64,000 nt of DNA from Pseudomonas sp. B21-015. Its GTDB lineage: Bacteria > Pseudomonadota > Gammaproteobacteria > Pseudomonadales > Pseudomonadaceae. Below, one piece after another: positions 37,080 through 46,308 of this stretch. Location of the stretch: contig NZ_CP087196.1 in NCBI RefSeq assembly GCF_024749285.1, positions 4,836,001-4,900,000 of the forward strand. The letters are read 5' to 3'. The first letter of the stretch is position 1, and the number at the start of each line of letters is the position of its first letter. The notes under the pieces were generated by a model that was not told the DNA's origin, did not search any database, and was given only the letters and a program-made list of their open reading frames with translations. A program made the translations under genes and the position numbers.

Positions 37080-37988
37080 GTGAACCCCGTCGATATCCTG
37101 CGTTTGTTGTCACTTGCCGCCATTTGGGGTGCGAGCTTTCTGTTCATGCGCATTATCGCCCCAGTGATTGGCACAATCCCCACTGCCTTTTTCCGTGTGT
37201 CGATTGCCGCTGTCGGGCTGCTGGTGATCCTTGGGCTGATGCGCATCAGCTGGGATTTCAAAGGCAAACTCAAGACCGTGATGCTGCTCGGGCTGATCAA
37301 CTCAGGGATTCCAGCGACCCTCTATTCCGTGGCCGCCCAAGTGCTGCCGGCCGGTTACTCGGCGATTTTCAACGCCACCACGCCGTTGATGGGGGTGTTG
37401 ATCGGCGGGTTGTTCTTCCATGAAAAGCTCACCGGGGCGAAGGTCTGTGGGGTGTTTCTCGGCCTGTTCGGCGTCGGCGTCCTCACCCGTGCAGGTCCGG
37501 TGGCGTTCGACATGGAACTGCTGATGGGCGCACTGGCGTGCCTGATGGCCACCACCTGCTACGGCTTTGCCGGGTTCCTCGCCCGCCGCTGGCTCGATCA
37601 GGCCGGCGGCCTCGACAGTCGCCTTTCGGCCCTGGGCAGCATGCTCGGCGCGACCTTGTTTTTGCTGCCGCTGTTTGGCTACAGCGTGATCAGCCAGCCA
37701 CCGGCGAGCTGGGGCGGCTGGAGCGTCTGGTTGTCGTTGCTGGGGTTGGGTTTGGTATGCACAGCCTTCGCCTACATTATTTACTTCCGTTTGCTCAGCT
37801 CGATCGGCCCGGTGAAGTCGATGACCGTGACCTTCATGATCCCGCCGTTCGGCGTGTTGTGGGGGGCGCTGTTGCTGGATGAGCCGCTGTCGATGGCGCA
37901 CCTCTATGGCGGGGTATTGATTGCCGCGGCGTTGTGGCTGGTGTTGAAGCCGGCGGTGGTGAAACCGGTTGAGGTGGCTGCGCGGTAG
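37080..37988 (+). CDS. EamA/DMT-family transporter
   Basis: I start at GTG 37080, behind AAGGAAGGAAAG (302 aa). Ten hydrophobic segments in two EamA repeats; first helix L-A-A-I-W-G-A-S-F-L-F-M-R and second-repeat P-P-F-G-V-L-W-G-A-L-L-L-D-E are typical. Inner membrane, substrate unknown. Divergent from aceK. Confidence 0.87.
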   Translation: MNPVDILRLLSLAAIWGASFLFMRIIAPVIGTIPTAFFRVSIAAVGLLVILGLMRISWDFKGKLKTVMLLGLINSGIPATLYSVAAQVLPAGYSAIFNATTPLMGVLIGGLFFHEKLTGAKVCGVFLGLFGVGVLTRAGPVAFDMELLMGALACLMATTCYGFAGFLARRWLDQAGGLDSRLSALGSMLGATLFLLPLFGYSVISQPPASWGGWSVWLSLLGLGLVCTAFAYIIYFRLLSSIGPVKSMTVTFMIPPFGVLWGALLLDEPLSMAHLYGGVLIAAALWLVLKPAVVKPVEVAAR

Positions 37989-38152
37989 AAGGTACGGCAA
38001 GCCAAAATAAAACAGCTGATCGTCATGTTTACCGGGTGCGGTATCTAGCTATCGGTGAGGCGCTGTGTAGATAATCCGCCCACAGCGCTGGCACCACTGA
38101 ACCTTTCGGGGCAGGCACGCAAACTGCGTTTCAGATCACTCCCGAGGTGAAG

Positions 38153-39733
38153 ATGAATTCCTGGATACCCCCATCCATCCGTCACCTCAAAGGCGACCGG
38201 TTTTTGATCGGGCTGTCGTTGTGTCTGACATTGAGCCTGAGCACCATCCTCCTGTTGCTCTGGTTGCCCGATCCGACTTCGATCCACCGTTATGCCGAAC
38301 TGGCACTGATCGTCGAAACCCTGTTACTCGGCGTTCTCGGCGTTTCTACGCGGATACGTCAGAAACATTCCGGGGCCCGGTTCGAGGAACTGACCGCACA
38401 GAAAAACCAGATCAGCTTCTTGAACGCGCGCATCACCAACCTGATCAATGCCGCGACCCAGGTGGCCGTCATCACCACCGATCCGCAAGGGCGGATACAG
38501 GTGTTCAGCGAGGGCGCCCAGGCATTGTTCGGCTTCAGCCGCGAAGAAATGCTGGGGCGCAACAACGTCGAGATGCTCCATGTGCAGGAAGAGATCGATG
38601 CACGCCGTCTTGCCTGCGCCGACCCGGCGCTCCAGTCACTGACCGATAAACAACTGATCGGCCAGCTCTCCACCGATGACAACGGATCGAGCAAAGCCAC
38701 GGAGTGGAGTTATCGGCGCAAGGACGGCAGCCGGTTCACCGGCGAGCTGCGCCATGCCCGGTTCACCGACACCCATAGCGGTCAGGTCGAGCACATCAGC
38801 GTGATCATCGATGTCAGCGAACGCATCGAGCTGCTCAACCGGATCAAAGAAAGCAAAGCCCTGTTGACGTTACTGACCCAACGCATTCCAAACGTGCTCT
38901 ACCAGTACCACCTGCAGGGGCCTGGCGACGGTTTCTTTTCGTTTTGCAGCCGCAGCGTCGAAGACGTTTTCGAGCTCAAGGCCGAAGCGGTGGTCGGTGT
39001 CAATTTCGCCGGTAATCCACTGTTCCAGCGACTGCATCCCGAGGACCTGCCAATGATCCGGGCAGTCACCGCAAAGTCGATGGAAACCGCCGAAGGCTGG
39101 ATGTGCGATTTTCGCGTGATACTGCCGGTCAAGGGCGTGCGCTGGCTGCGCGGCGAATCCTACGCCGAGCGCCAGCCGGACCAGAGCTGCGTCTGGTATG
39201 GCTCGTTCAGTGACATCACCGAGCTTAAGGACCGCGAGGAAAAACTGCGTACCCAGGCCATTACCGACGAGTTGACCGGTATCTACAACCGTCGTCATTT
39301 CATGAGTACTCTGGAGCACCTGGTGGACACCGGCAAACGTTACGCCGCCGGCTTTTCATTGATCATGCTCGACCTCGATCACTTCAAGTCCATCAATGAC
39401 CGATGTGGCCATGATGTGGGTGACGCGGTGTTGAAGGAAACCTGCGCACGGATCCGCCAACGCTTGCGCACCAGCGACGTGTTTTGCCGGATCGGTGGAG
39501 AAGAACTGGCCATCCTTTGCCCGTTCACTTCAGAGGAGAATGCCGCACAGTTGGCCAACGTGTTGTGCCAGTCCCTGGCCAGCCATGACATAGCCATCGC
39601 CGGGCGCGTCACCGCCAGTTTCGGTGTCGCCACCTGGAACACGGATATCGCCGCCGAAGAGCTGCTGCGCCGTGCCGACCAGGCCAGTTATAGCGCCAAA
39701 CAGGCTGGCCGCAATCGAGTGGTCAGCGCGTGA
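38153..39733 (+). CDS. PAS-GGDEF diguanylate cyclase
   Basis: ATG 38153 (526 aa) is better spaced from GAGGTG than the GTG at 38147. Two membrane helices (about 18-40 and 48-65) are joined by a very short loop, so most of the protein is cytoplasmic. A first PAS domain (about 90-220) and a PAS-like second sensor domain (about 235-360) precede GGDEF (about 365-526). The active site is G-G-E-E-L at 448-452. R-T-S-D at 439-442 sits five residues before it and forms the inhibitory I-site. Active c-di-GMP synthesis is expected. It is a single gene; signal unknown. Confidence 0.9.
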   Translation: MNSWIPPSIRHLKGDRFLIGLSLCLTLSLSTILLLLWLPDPTSIHRYAELALIVETLLLGVLGVSTRIRQKHSGARFEELTAQKNQISFLNARITNLINAATQVAVITTDPQGRIQVFSEGAQALFGFSREEMLGRNNVEMLHVQEEIDARRLACADPALQSLTDKQLIGQLSTDDNGSSKATEWSYRRKDGSRFTGELRHARFTDTHSGQVEHISVIIDVSERIELLNRIKESKALLTLLTQRIPNVLYQYHLQGPGDGFFSFCSRSVEDVFELKAEAVVGVNFAGNPLFQRLHPEDLPMIRAVTAKSMETAEGWMCDFRVILPVKGVRWLRGESYAERQPDQSCVWYGSFSDITELKDREEKLRTQAITDELTGIYNRRHFMSTLEHLVDTGKRYAAGFSLIMLDLDHFKSINDRCGHDVGDAVLKETCARIRQRLRTSDVFCRIGGEELAILCPFTSEENAAQLANVLCQSLASHDIAIAGRVTASFGVATWNTDIAAEELLRRADQASYSAKQAGRNRVVSA

Positions 39734-39772
39734 AGCCGTGGGTATGACCAACGGCTAGCACTCATCACGGGA

Positions 39773-40636
39773 TCAAGCCTGCTTACGGAACACAAACACC
39801 AGGCCGACGATGATCAGCCCCATGCCAAGCAGGCTCAACACCGCCAGCCGATTGCCGAAAAACAGGTAATCCATCACCGCCGTCACTGCCGGCACCAGGT
39901 AGAACAGGCTGGTGACATTCACCAGATTGCCCCGGGCGATCAGTCGATACAGCAGCAGCGTCGCCAGCACCGACACCACCAACCCCATCCACAACACCGG
40001 CACGATGAACCCTGTGCTGTGTTCGATGTGAAACGGCTGGAATGGTACGAAAATCCCGCAGAGCAGCAACCCCGCCAGGTACTGCACCGGTAGTGTGCCC
40101 AGGGGATTGTCAGTGATGCGCTTCTGCATGATCGAACCGAACGTCATGCTCGCCAGCGCCAACAGGCCGAAGAGCATTCCGGCCAACGACACGCCAGCCA
40201 ACCCGATGCCCTGATAAACCACCATGATCAACCCGGCCAAGCCCAGCGCCAGACCGAACAGCCGGCTCCAGGAACGCTGACGTTCCATCAGCACCACGGT
40301 GAGAATCGGTTGAACGCCCATGATGGTTGCCATCATCCCCGGCGTGACCTTCAGGTCGAGGGCCAGCAGATAGAAAATCTGATAAGCCCCCAGCAACACC
40401 ACGCCCGTGGCCATCGCATACAACATCGGCTTGCCGCCCTTGGGCAGTTTCAGCTTGAGCAACGGCACCAGCAGCACCAACCCGCACAGAGCGATGGCGA
40501 AGCGAACCAGCAAAAAGGCAAAGGGTGACGCGTGGGCCAGGCCCCATTTGGAGAAGATCGCCCCGCTGCTCCACAGCAGAACGAACAGGCACGTGGACGC
40601 CGCCGCAAGCGCGGACTTTTTCGAAAGGACAAACAT
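39773..40636 (-). CDS. EamA/DMT-family transporter
   Basis: ATG 40636 follows ACAGGTGG; 287 aa. Ten hydrophobic segments in two EamA repeats, beginning C-L-F-V-L-L-W-S-S-G-A-I-F-S-K-W-G. Inner membrane, substrate unknown. A 54-codon ORF lies about 100 bases upstream in the same direction, with a small UUCG hairpin and T-run between them (40658-40682), an arrangement that could be a leader-peptide attenuator. Confidence 0.87.
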   Translation of the reverse strand: MFVLSKKSALAAASTCLFVLLWSSGAIFSKWGLAHASPFAFLLVRFAIALCGLVLLVPLLKLKLPKGGKPMLYAMATGVVLLGAYQIFYLLALDLKVTPGMMATIMGVQPILTVVLMERQRSWSRLFGLALGLAGLIMVVYQGIGLAGVSLAGMLFGLLALASMTFGSIMQKRITDNPLGTLPVQYLAGLLLCGIFVPFQPFHIEHSTGFIVPVLWMGLVVSVLATLLLYRLIARGNLVNVTSLFYLVPAVTAVMDYLFFGNRLAVLSLLGMGLIIVGLVFVFRKQA

Positions 40637-40657
40637 GAATACCACCTGTAGTCAGGC

Positions 40658-40682
40658 AAAAAGCCAACTCAGCCGAAGCTGA
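40658..40682 (-). terminator. Weak hairpin with T-run ahead of the EamA gene (possible attenuator)
   Basis: On the minus strand TCAGC-TTCG-GCTGA is a 5-bp stem with a UUCG loop; GTTGGC and five T follow. It lies between the 54-codon ORF and the transporter start. The stem is short, so terminator activity is uncertain. Confidence 0.35.
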
Positions 40683-40734
40683 AATTCAGTAGTTTTTTCA
40701 GGCGGGCAAAGGGGGGAGCAGCGGAAAAAGCTGA

Positions 40735-40899
40735 TCAGCCCAAGAAGCCAACGCCCGGCGGTGATACGACGGCGCACACCGGCGTGCTACTGACAGGTGG
40801 GGGGTAATGACTGATCTGCGCAGGCTGCTGATTCCCGCACGGCACGACGCCAGCGTTGACCGCTGAATCGACTACCGCGTTGATGAGGGAAGCAGGCAT
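40735..40899 (-). CDS. Possible 54-residue protein or leader peptide
   Basis: An ATG frame (M-P-A-S-L-I-N-A-V-V-D-S-A-V-N-A-G-V) with Pseudomonas-like codon use and a purine-rich AAGAAAGA upstream. The second half is rich in Pro, Ser and Val with two Cys (Cys21, Cys42) and ends G-V-G-F-L-G. No family recognised and no signal peptide. It precedes the EamA transporter gene in the same direction. It may be a leader peptide, a small peptide exported by that transporter, or a chance frame. Confidence 0.4.
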   Translation of the reverse strand: MPASLINAVVDSAVNAGVVPCGNQQPAQISHYPPPVSSTPVCAVVSPPGVGFLG

Positions 40900-41006
40900 G
40901 GGCTGATCTTTCTTGATGGGTGAAACGGTGGCTCAGGAAACCACCGAGCGCCGACTATAACCAGCGCGTGACATCGATTGCAATGACTAAGCGTCTGGCA
41001 CGATCC

Positions 41007-41098
41007 CTGTGGGAGCGGGCTTGCTCGCGAAAGCGGTGTGTCAGTCGACATCAATATTGACTGTGCCGCCGTCTTCGCGAGCAAGCCCGCTCCCACAG
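41007..41098. repeat. REP doublet
   Basis: CTGTGGGAGCGGGCTTGCTC and inverted partner, with GTGTCAGTCGAC spacer, just upstream of the lpxO stop side. Confidence 0.92.
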
Positions 41099-41159
41099 GT
41101 TCCGCGCCTTGACTGAGCAGCATTACTTCCGAGGAACTGATTTTGTTCCGGGGTCGGCC

Positions 41160-42098
41160 TCAACCAAACAGCCAATACCCCAACAACGTCAACACCACCA
41201 CCGCCAGCACCGGACGCAGGACGCGGTAGGCCTTGGGGTTGCGACGCTTCCATTGTTTGATCACGCCGCTGAATTTGTCGCTGAATTTTTTGCTCCAGGC
41301 ATAGGCCTGGTTGATCCCGCCAACGCGTTCATCATCAAGGTTCTGCGGTGCAGTGGCACGGCCCAGCAAGCCGCTGATCCAGCGGTTGATGCGGGTCATG
41401 AGGCGGTTGCTCAAGGGGCGTTCGATGTCGCAGAACAGGATGACCCGGGTTCGCTCGGTTTCGTTCTTGACCCAGTGCACGTAGGTTTCATCGAACATCA
41501 CGTCTTCACCATCACGCCAGGCGTAGACCTGACCGTCGACAAAGATGCGGCAATCGTCGGAGTTCGGCGTCGACAGCCCCAAGTGATAACGCAGGGAGCC
41601 GGCAAACGGGTCGCGATGCGGGTTGAGGTGACTGCCGCCGGGCAGCAGCGCAAACATGGCGCCTTTGACATTCGGAATACCGCTGACCAACGCCACGGTT
41701 TTCGGGCACAAGGTTTCGGCCGACGGCAGCGGTTTGTCGTACCACTTGAGGTAGAAACGCTTCCAGCCCTTTTTGAAGAACGAACCGAAACCGGCGTCGT
41801 TGTTCTTTTCGGCGGCGCGAATGTAGCCCTCGTCGAACAGGTGCATGGCTTCGTCGCGGATAACTTCCCAGTTGTCCCTGAGCACGTCCAGTTCCGGGAA
41901 CTTGCTGCGGTCCAGATAGGGTTTGGACGGCACGCCAGAGAACAGGTACATCAAGGCGTTGTAAGGCGCGAACAGGGCCGAGTGGTTGACGAATTGACGC
42001 AGGACCGGCAAACGCGCCTTGCCGCGCAAGTGCACATAGAGCGTGCTGCCGAGGAACAGCAGCAACACTGACGCCTTCGCGACAAAGGAAAAGCTCAT
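41160..42098 (-). CDS. lpxO: Aspartyl/asparaginyl beta-hydroxylase, LpxO-type lipid A hydroxylase
   Basis: 312 residues with a hydrophobic N-terminal anchor (about 7-22) and another near the C-terminus. Iron-binding residues are H161-R-D163 in N-P-H-R-D-P and H208 in T-Y-V-H-W, with R218 for 2-oxoglutarate. LpxO adds a 2-hydroxyl to secondary laurate of lipid A at the inner membrane using Fe(II), O2 and 2-oxoglutarate. Pseudomonas often has two copies, and which one this is cannot be told here. A different target within the family is possible. Confidence 0.85.
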   Translation of the reverse strand: MSFSFVAKASVLLLFLGSTLYVHLRGKARLPVLRQFVNHSALFAPYNALMYLFSGVPSKPYLDRSKFPELDVLRDNWEVIRDEAMHLFDEGYIRAAEKNNDAGFGSFFKKGWKRFYLKWYDKPLPSAETLCPKTVALVSGIPNVKGAMFALLPGGSHLNPHRDPFAGSLRYHLGLSTPNSDDCRIFVDGQVYAWRDGEDVMFDETYVHWVKNETERTRVILFCDIERPLSNRLMTRINRWISGLLGRATAPQNLDDERVGGINQAYAWSKKFSDKFSGVIKQWKRRNPKAYRVLRPVLAVVVLTLLGYWLFG

Positions 42099-42292
42099 CT
42101 ACGACTCCTTGAGAATAGGAAACTCCGCACAACGCCATTTACCCGACGTGGCAGTCGGCCATGATAAACACTCCCGGTCTCGGGAAACACCCGCATAGTT
42201 CAACATTCAACGTTAAGGATTACGCAATAAACACTTATTAACACAAGGTTCCTGAACGGGGGCTGACCTGCATCAACCCCCTCTCTCTCCAG

Positions 42293-42335
42293 ATCAAAAA
42301 CAAGATCAAAAGATCGCAGCCTTCGGCAGCTCCTA
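42293..42335. repeat. REP-type element overlapping the cysK stop codon
   Basis: On the minus strand TAGGAGCTGCCGAAGGCTGC followed by GATCTTTTGATC, a single copy of the family seen at 15062 and 57884. Its first three bases are the TAG stop of cysK. Confidence 0.75.
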
Positions 42336-43307
42336 CTGCTGATTTTCCTGGTCGGTAAACAGATCGCTGAATAGCATGCTCGACAGGTAGCGCTCGCCAG
42401 AGTCGGGCAGGATCACCACGATGGTCTTGCCTTGCATTTCCGGGGTTTCGGCCAGCCGCACAGCCACCGCCATGGCGGCGCCGCAAGAGATGCCGCTCAA
42501 AATCCCTTCTTCCTGCATCAGGCGCAGGGCCATCGCCTTGGACTCGTCGTCGCTGACCAACTCGACCCGATCGACCATCGACAGGTCGAGGTTCTTCGGC
42601 ACAAACCCAGCGCCGATGCCCTGGATCTTGTGAGGGCTCGGTTTGATCTCTTCCCCGGCGATCGCCTGGGTGATCACCGGAGACACCCGCGGCTCCACTG
42701 CCACCGAGAGAATCGGTTTGCCCTGGGTATTCTTGATATACCGCGAAACGCCGGTGATGGTTCCGCCCGTTCCGACACCCGCCACCAGTACGTCGACTGC
42801 GCCGTCGGTGTCGTTCCAGATTTCCGGACCGGTGGTTTTTTCATGGATGGCCGGGTTGGCCGGGTTTTCGAACTGCCCCGGCATGAAGTAGGTGGACGGG
42901 TCGCTGGCGAGGATTTCGGCGGCTTTCTCGATCGCGCCTTTCATGCCTTTGGCCGGCTCCGTCAGCACCAGTTCGGCGCCCAGGGCCTTGAGCACCTTGC
43001 GTCGTTCAATGCTCATGGATGCAGGCATGGTCAACATCAGCCGGTAACCACGGGCGGCGGCAACGAATGCCAGGCCAATACCGGTATTGCCCGAGGTCGG
43101 CTCGATGATGGTCATGCCTGGCTTGAGTTTACCGCTGCTTTCAGCCTCCCAGATCATGTTCGCGCCGATCCGGCACTTGACCGAATAACCGGGGTTGCGT
43201 CCTTCGATCTTGGCCAGAATGGTGACACCGCGCGGGGCGATACGGTTGATCTGCACCAACGGCGTATTGCCGATGGAGTGGGCGTTGTCAGCATAGATAC
43301 GGCTCAT
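42333..43307 (-). CDS. cysK: Cysteine synthase A (O-acetylserine sulfhydrylase)
   Basis: 324 residues, PLP enzyme of fold type II. The PLP lysine is in Y-S-V-K-C-R near 44, the substrate loop in P-T-S-G-N-T-G near 71-77 and the glycine-rich phosphate loop in [10 protein letters not shown] near 178. It makes cysteine from O-acetylserine and sulfide in the cytoplasm. Divergent from the DUF748 gene. Confidence 0.93.
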   Translation of the reverse strand: MSRIYADNAHSIGNTPLVQINRIAPRGVTILAKIEGRNPGYSVKCRIGANMIWEAESSGKLKPGMTIIEPTSGNTGIGLAFVAAARGYRLMLTMPASMSIERRKVLKALGAELVLTEPAKGMKGAIEKAAEILASDPSTYFMPGQFENPANPAIHEKTTGPEIWNDTDGAVDVLVAGVGTGGTITGVSRYIKNTQGKPILSVAVEPRVSPVITQAIAGEEIKPSPHKIQGIGAGFVPKNLDLSMVDRVELVSDDESKAMALRLMQEEGILSGISCGAAMAVAVRLAETPEMQGKTIVVILPDSGERYLSSMLFSDLFTDQENQQ

Positions 43308-43433
43308 GGCTGGGTCCTTATACCGCGTTGAATTAGCCCTCCACGGTATGCCTGTTACTCGTGGTCGTCCAGTCAGTCGAACGTCCGCCCACCACCGCAG
43401 TCAATCGCTTTACACCGCCAGAGATTTACCGCC

Positions 43434-44510
43434 ATGAAGCGTCGATACAGCTGGCCCCTGGGGACCCTCGCCGGCTTCGTTTTGCTGCTGGTTGCCCTGC
43501 ACATCGCCCTGCCCTACATAGTGCGCGATTACCTCAACGAGAGACTGGCGAACATGGGGGACTACCGCGGGCAGATTACCGACGTGGACCTGGCCCTGTG
43601 GCGCGGCGCCTACAAAATCAACGGACTGAAAATCGTCAAGGTCGACGGCAAGGTCCCGGTGCCTTTCGTCAACGCGCCATTGATCGACCTCTCCGTCAGC
43701 TGGCATTCGCTCTGGTACGACCATGCCGTGGTGGCCAAGGCGCAGTTCGACAAACTCGAGGTGAACTTCGTCGACGGCGGCGCCAACAAGAAAAACTCCC
43801 AGACTGGCCAGGGCACCGACTGGCGGGCACAGTTAGAAAAATTGCTGCCGATTACCCTGAACGAAGTGCGGATCAACGATGGCCGGGTCACCTTTCACAA
43901 CTTCAATTCAAAACCGCCCGTGAACCTGAACGCTACTCAGGTGAATGCCAGCATTTACAACCTGACCAACGTAGTCGACACCAAAGGCAAACGCGATGCC
44001 CGTTTCGATGGCAAGGCGCTGTTACCGGGGAATGCACCGCTGGAAACAACGGCAACCTTCGATCCGCTGAGCAATTTCGAAGACTTCGAGTTCCGCCTGC
44101 GCGCCAGGGACCTTGAACTCAAACGCCTGAACGACTTCGCCGCGGCCTACGGCAAATTCGACTTCAATGCCGGCCATGGCGACGTGGTCATCGAGGCCAA
44201 AGCCGACAAGGGTCAACTCACCGGCTACATCAAGCCACTGTTGCGGGACGTCGAAGTGTTCAACTGGCAACAGGACGTGGAGAACAAAGAAAAAGGGATT
44301 TTTCGTTCCATCTGGGAAGCACTCGTCGGCGGCACCCAGAATGTGTTGAAGAACCAGGCGAAAAACCAGTTCGCCACTCGAGTCGAACTCAGGGGCAACG
44401 TGCATCAGCAAAATATCAGCGCGTTCGAGGCTTTTTTACAGATTTTACGCAACGGCTTCATCCAGGCGTTCAATGCCCAGTACGAACGCTCCAAGCCGGA
44501 TTCCGGTTAA
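43434..44510 (+). CDS. DUF748 (AsmA-like) envelope protein
   Basis: 358 residues with one N-terminal membrane helix (about 8-29). The remainder is a periplasmic beta-rich domain with the DUF748 pattern: L-N-E-R-L-A-N-M near 38, V-D-L-A-L-W-R-G-A-Y-K-I near 53, I-N-D-G-R-V-T-F-H near 148. Such proteins belong to the AsmA/TamB-like group implicated in lipid transport across the envelope; the role here is not known. Its stop codon overlaps the end of the convergent DUF2442 gene by 4 bases. Confidence 0.75.
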   Translation: MKRRYSWPLGTLAGFVLLLVALHIALPYIVRDYLNERLANMGDYRGQITDVDLALWRGAYKINGLKIVKVDGKVPVPFVNAPLIDLSVSWHSLWYDHAVVAKAQFDKLEVNFVDGGANKKNSQTGQGTDWRAQLEKLLPITLNEVRINDGRVTFHNFNSKPPVNLNATQVNASIYNLTNVVDTKGKRDARFDGKALLPGNAPLETTATFDPLSNFEDFEFRLRARDLELKRLNDFAAAYGKFDFNAGHGDVVIEAKADKGQLTGYIKPLLRDVEVFNWQQDVENKEKGIFRSIWEALVGGTQNVLKNQAKNQFATRVELRGNVHQQNISAFEAFLQILRNGFIQAFNAQYERSKPDSG

Positions 44511-45010
44511 GATTTGCGTGTGACGGTGTAACGACCGGTTTCTTCCGCCGCCCGCGCCGGGCTCAATTGTTGCTGCAAAAAGTCCCAACCCAGACACGCC
44601 AGCGCCAACGACCGCGGCACGGCTTCACGACCGCTGCTATAGCGACTGATGCTACGAGCACTCACACCCAACGCTTCGGCCGCCTGATTCAGCGGCAACC
44701 CAGTGCGAGCACGCCAATCGATGAAAATACGGGTGTTTTCATCTACCGCATTTTGCGCAAGGGCATCCAGATACAGCGTGTTTGCGCCAATCTGGATATC
44801 CAGTTCAGGCCACTCCACGCTCCAGCCATCGTCACCCAAGGCTGCTCCTTCAAAAGCACGGCCCTCCAGCAATGGCTGCAGCCCCGAATATGAACGCAGG
44901 TCGCGACTTAAATCGAGGCTCAGCTGCTGCCCATCAATAAAAGTCAGCGCCAGCCTGTATTCCGGCAATGCCAGCACGGCCGACAATCGTGGTCGTTTCA
45001 TGGGTAACAT
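44507..45010 (-). CDS. DUF2442 protein with helix-turn-helix (antitoxin-like)
   Basis: I start at ATG 45010 (167 aa), just behind GGAAACG; ATG 45001, which overlaps the upstream stop as ATGA, is the alternative. Residues about 10-85 fit DUF2442 (L-P-E-Y-R-L-A-L-T-F-I-D-G...W-P-E-L-D-I-Q-I). The C-terminal half carries an XRE-like helix-turn-helix, L-N-Q-A-A-E-A-L-G-V-S-A-R-S-I-S-R-Y. DUF2442 proteins commonly pair with DUF4160 in toxin-antitoxin-like modules, and the DNA-binding part suggests autoregulation. Confidence 0.75.
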   Translation of the reverse strand: MLPMKRPRLSAVLALPEYRLALTFIDGQQLSLDLSRDLRSYSGLQPLLEGRAFEGAALGDDGWSVEWPELDIQIGANTLYLDALAQNAVDENTRIFIDWRARTGLPLNQAAEALGVSARSISRYSSGREAVPRSLALACLGWDFLQQQLSPARAAEETGRYTVTRKS

Positions 45011-45228
45011 CGTTTCCAATCCTCCAGCAATTGCACCTGATGGGCCCTGACCCACTCCAGCGCTTCCTTGATAATCAGCGGCGGCGCCTTGCCCATCATC
45101 ACTTCGACGGTTTCCGGGCTGAGCATAACGTCCAGCCCGCCACCGGTCAGGTGGACATGGGGCGGCGGATGATCCTTCTCGCGCAACTGAATACGGTACT
45201 CATCGCGAAATCGATATTTAGTAGACAT
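44998..45228 (-). CDS. DUF4160 protein (partner of DUF2442)
   Basis: ATG 45228 follows GCGAGAC; 76 aa. The family core is visible: F-R-D-E-Y-R-I-Q-L-R-E-K-D-H near 8-20, P-P-P-H-V-H near 21-26 and a helical C-terminus ending L-L-E-D-W. Small and cytoplasmic. It overlaps the next gene by 13 bases, so the two are translated together. Toxin-like activity is assumed from the pairing, not shown. Confidence 0.75.
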   Translation of the reverse strand: MSTKYRFRDEYRIQLREKDHPPPHVHLTGGGLDVMLSPETVEVMMGKAPPLIIKEALEWVRAHQVQLLEDWKRCYP

Positions 45229-45430
45229 GTCTCGCAAGCTATCGCCAGAATGGCGATACCTCAATACTGGCCAGCAGCCGAGACTGAGTCAAGATGTGAC
45301 GCCCCATTCAGAGACTGAATGACCCGTCTGCGTTCACAGTCGACCGGGCAGCGCGTTATAGTCGGACATTACAACTATTGCGCCCCGCCCTGCCCCGTTC
45401 AGGTCGGCGTTACCGTTCGAGGATTAGCAG

Positions 45431-46276
45431 ATGAAGTTCGAAGGCACCCAGGCCTACGTCGCCACCGATGACCTGAAGCTGGCGGTCAACGCCGCCATCA
45501 CCCTGGAACGGCCACTGCTGGTCAAGGGCGAGCCAGGCACCGGCAAGACCATGCTCGCCGAGCAACTGGCCGAGTCCTTCGGCGCCAAGTTGATCACCTG
45601 GCACATCAAGTCCACCACCAAGGCGCATCAAGGCCTGTACGAGTACGACGCGGTCAGCCGCCTACGGGACTCGCAGCTGGGCGTGGACAAGGTTCACGAC
45701 GTGCGCAACTACTTGAAAAAGGGCAAGCTCTGGGAGGCTTTCGAGTCCGAAGAGCGGGTGATTCTGCTGATCGACGAAATCGACAAGGCCGACATCGAGT
45801 TCCCCAACGACTTGCTGCAAGAACTCGACAAGATGGAGTTCTACGTTTACGAGATCGACGAGACGATCAAGGCCAAAAAACGTCCGATCATCATCATTAC
45901 CTCCAACAACGAGAAAGAGCTGCCGGACGCCTTCCTGCGCCGCTGCTTCTTCCACTACATCGCCTTCCCGGATCGCATCACGATGCAGAAGATCGTCGAC
46001 GTGCACTACCCGGACATCAAGAAAGACCTGGTCAGCGAAGCGCTGGATGTGTTCTTCGACGTGCGCAAGGTGCCGGGCCTGAAGAAAAAGCCCTCGACCT
46101 CCGAACTGGTGGACTGGTTGAAACTGCTGATGGCCGACAACATCGGCGAAGCAGTGCTGCGCGAACGCGATCCGACCAAGGCCATTCCACCGCTGGCAGG
46201 CGCCCTGGTGAAGAACGAACAGGACGTACAATTGCTCGAGCGCCTGGCGTTCATGAGCCGTCGCGGCACTCGTTGA
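45431..46276 (+). CDS. MoxR-type AAA+ ATPase
   Basis: 281 residues. Walker A G-E-P-G-T-G-K-T is at 33-40, Walker B L-L-I-D-E-I-D near 112-118, sensor 1 I-T-S-N-N near 151 and the arginine finger segment A-F-L-R-R-C-F-F near 162. MoxR ATPases act as chaperones that insert cofactors or assemble complexes with a VWA partner, here the next gene 32 bases downstream. Confidence 0.9.
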   Translation: MKFEGTQAYVATDDLKLAVNAAITLERPLLVKGEPGTGKTMLAEQLAESFGAKLITWHIKSTTKAHQGLYEYDAVSRLRDSQLGVDKVHDVRNYLKKGKLWEAFESEERVILLIDEIDKADIEFPNDLLQELDKMEFYVYEIDETIKAKKRPIIIITSNNEKELPDAFLRRCFFHYIAFPDRITMQKIVDVHYPDIKKDLVSEALDVFFDVRKVPGLKKKPSTSELVDWLKLLMADNIGEAVLRERDPTKAIPPLAGALVKNEQDVQLLERLAFMSRRGTR

Positions 46277-46308
46277 TCCCTCTTTTCACAAAGTCGTAGG
46301 CGATCGCC

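Larger units (their letters stand above)
40637..41159. other. Stretch without large genes upstream of EamA transporter
   Basis: It contains a small hairpin with T-run (40658-40682), the 54-codon ORF (40735-40899), a REP doublet (41007-41098) and otherwise no recognisable gene. Confidence 0.6.

Noticed and set aside
40872..41123. 83-codon minus-strand frame across the REP doublet
   Set aside because: Most of it is translation of the REP palindrome itself, and it has no ribosome site.
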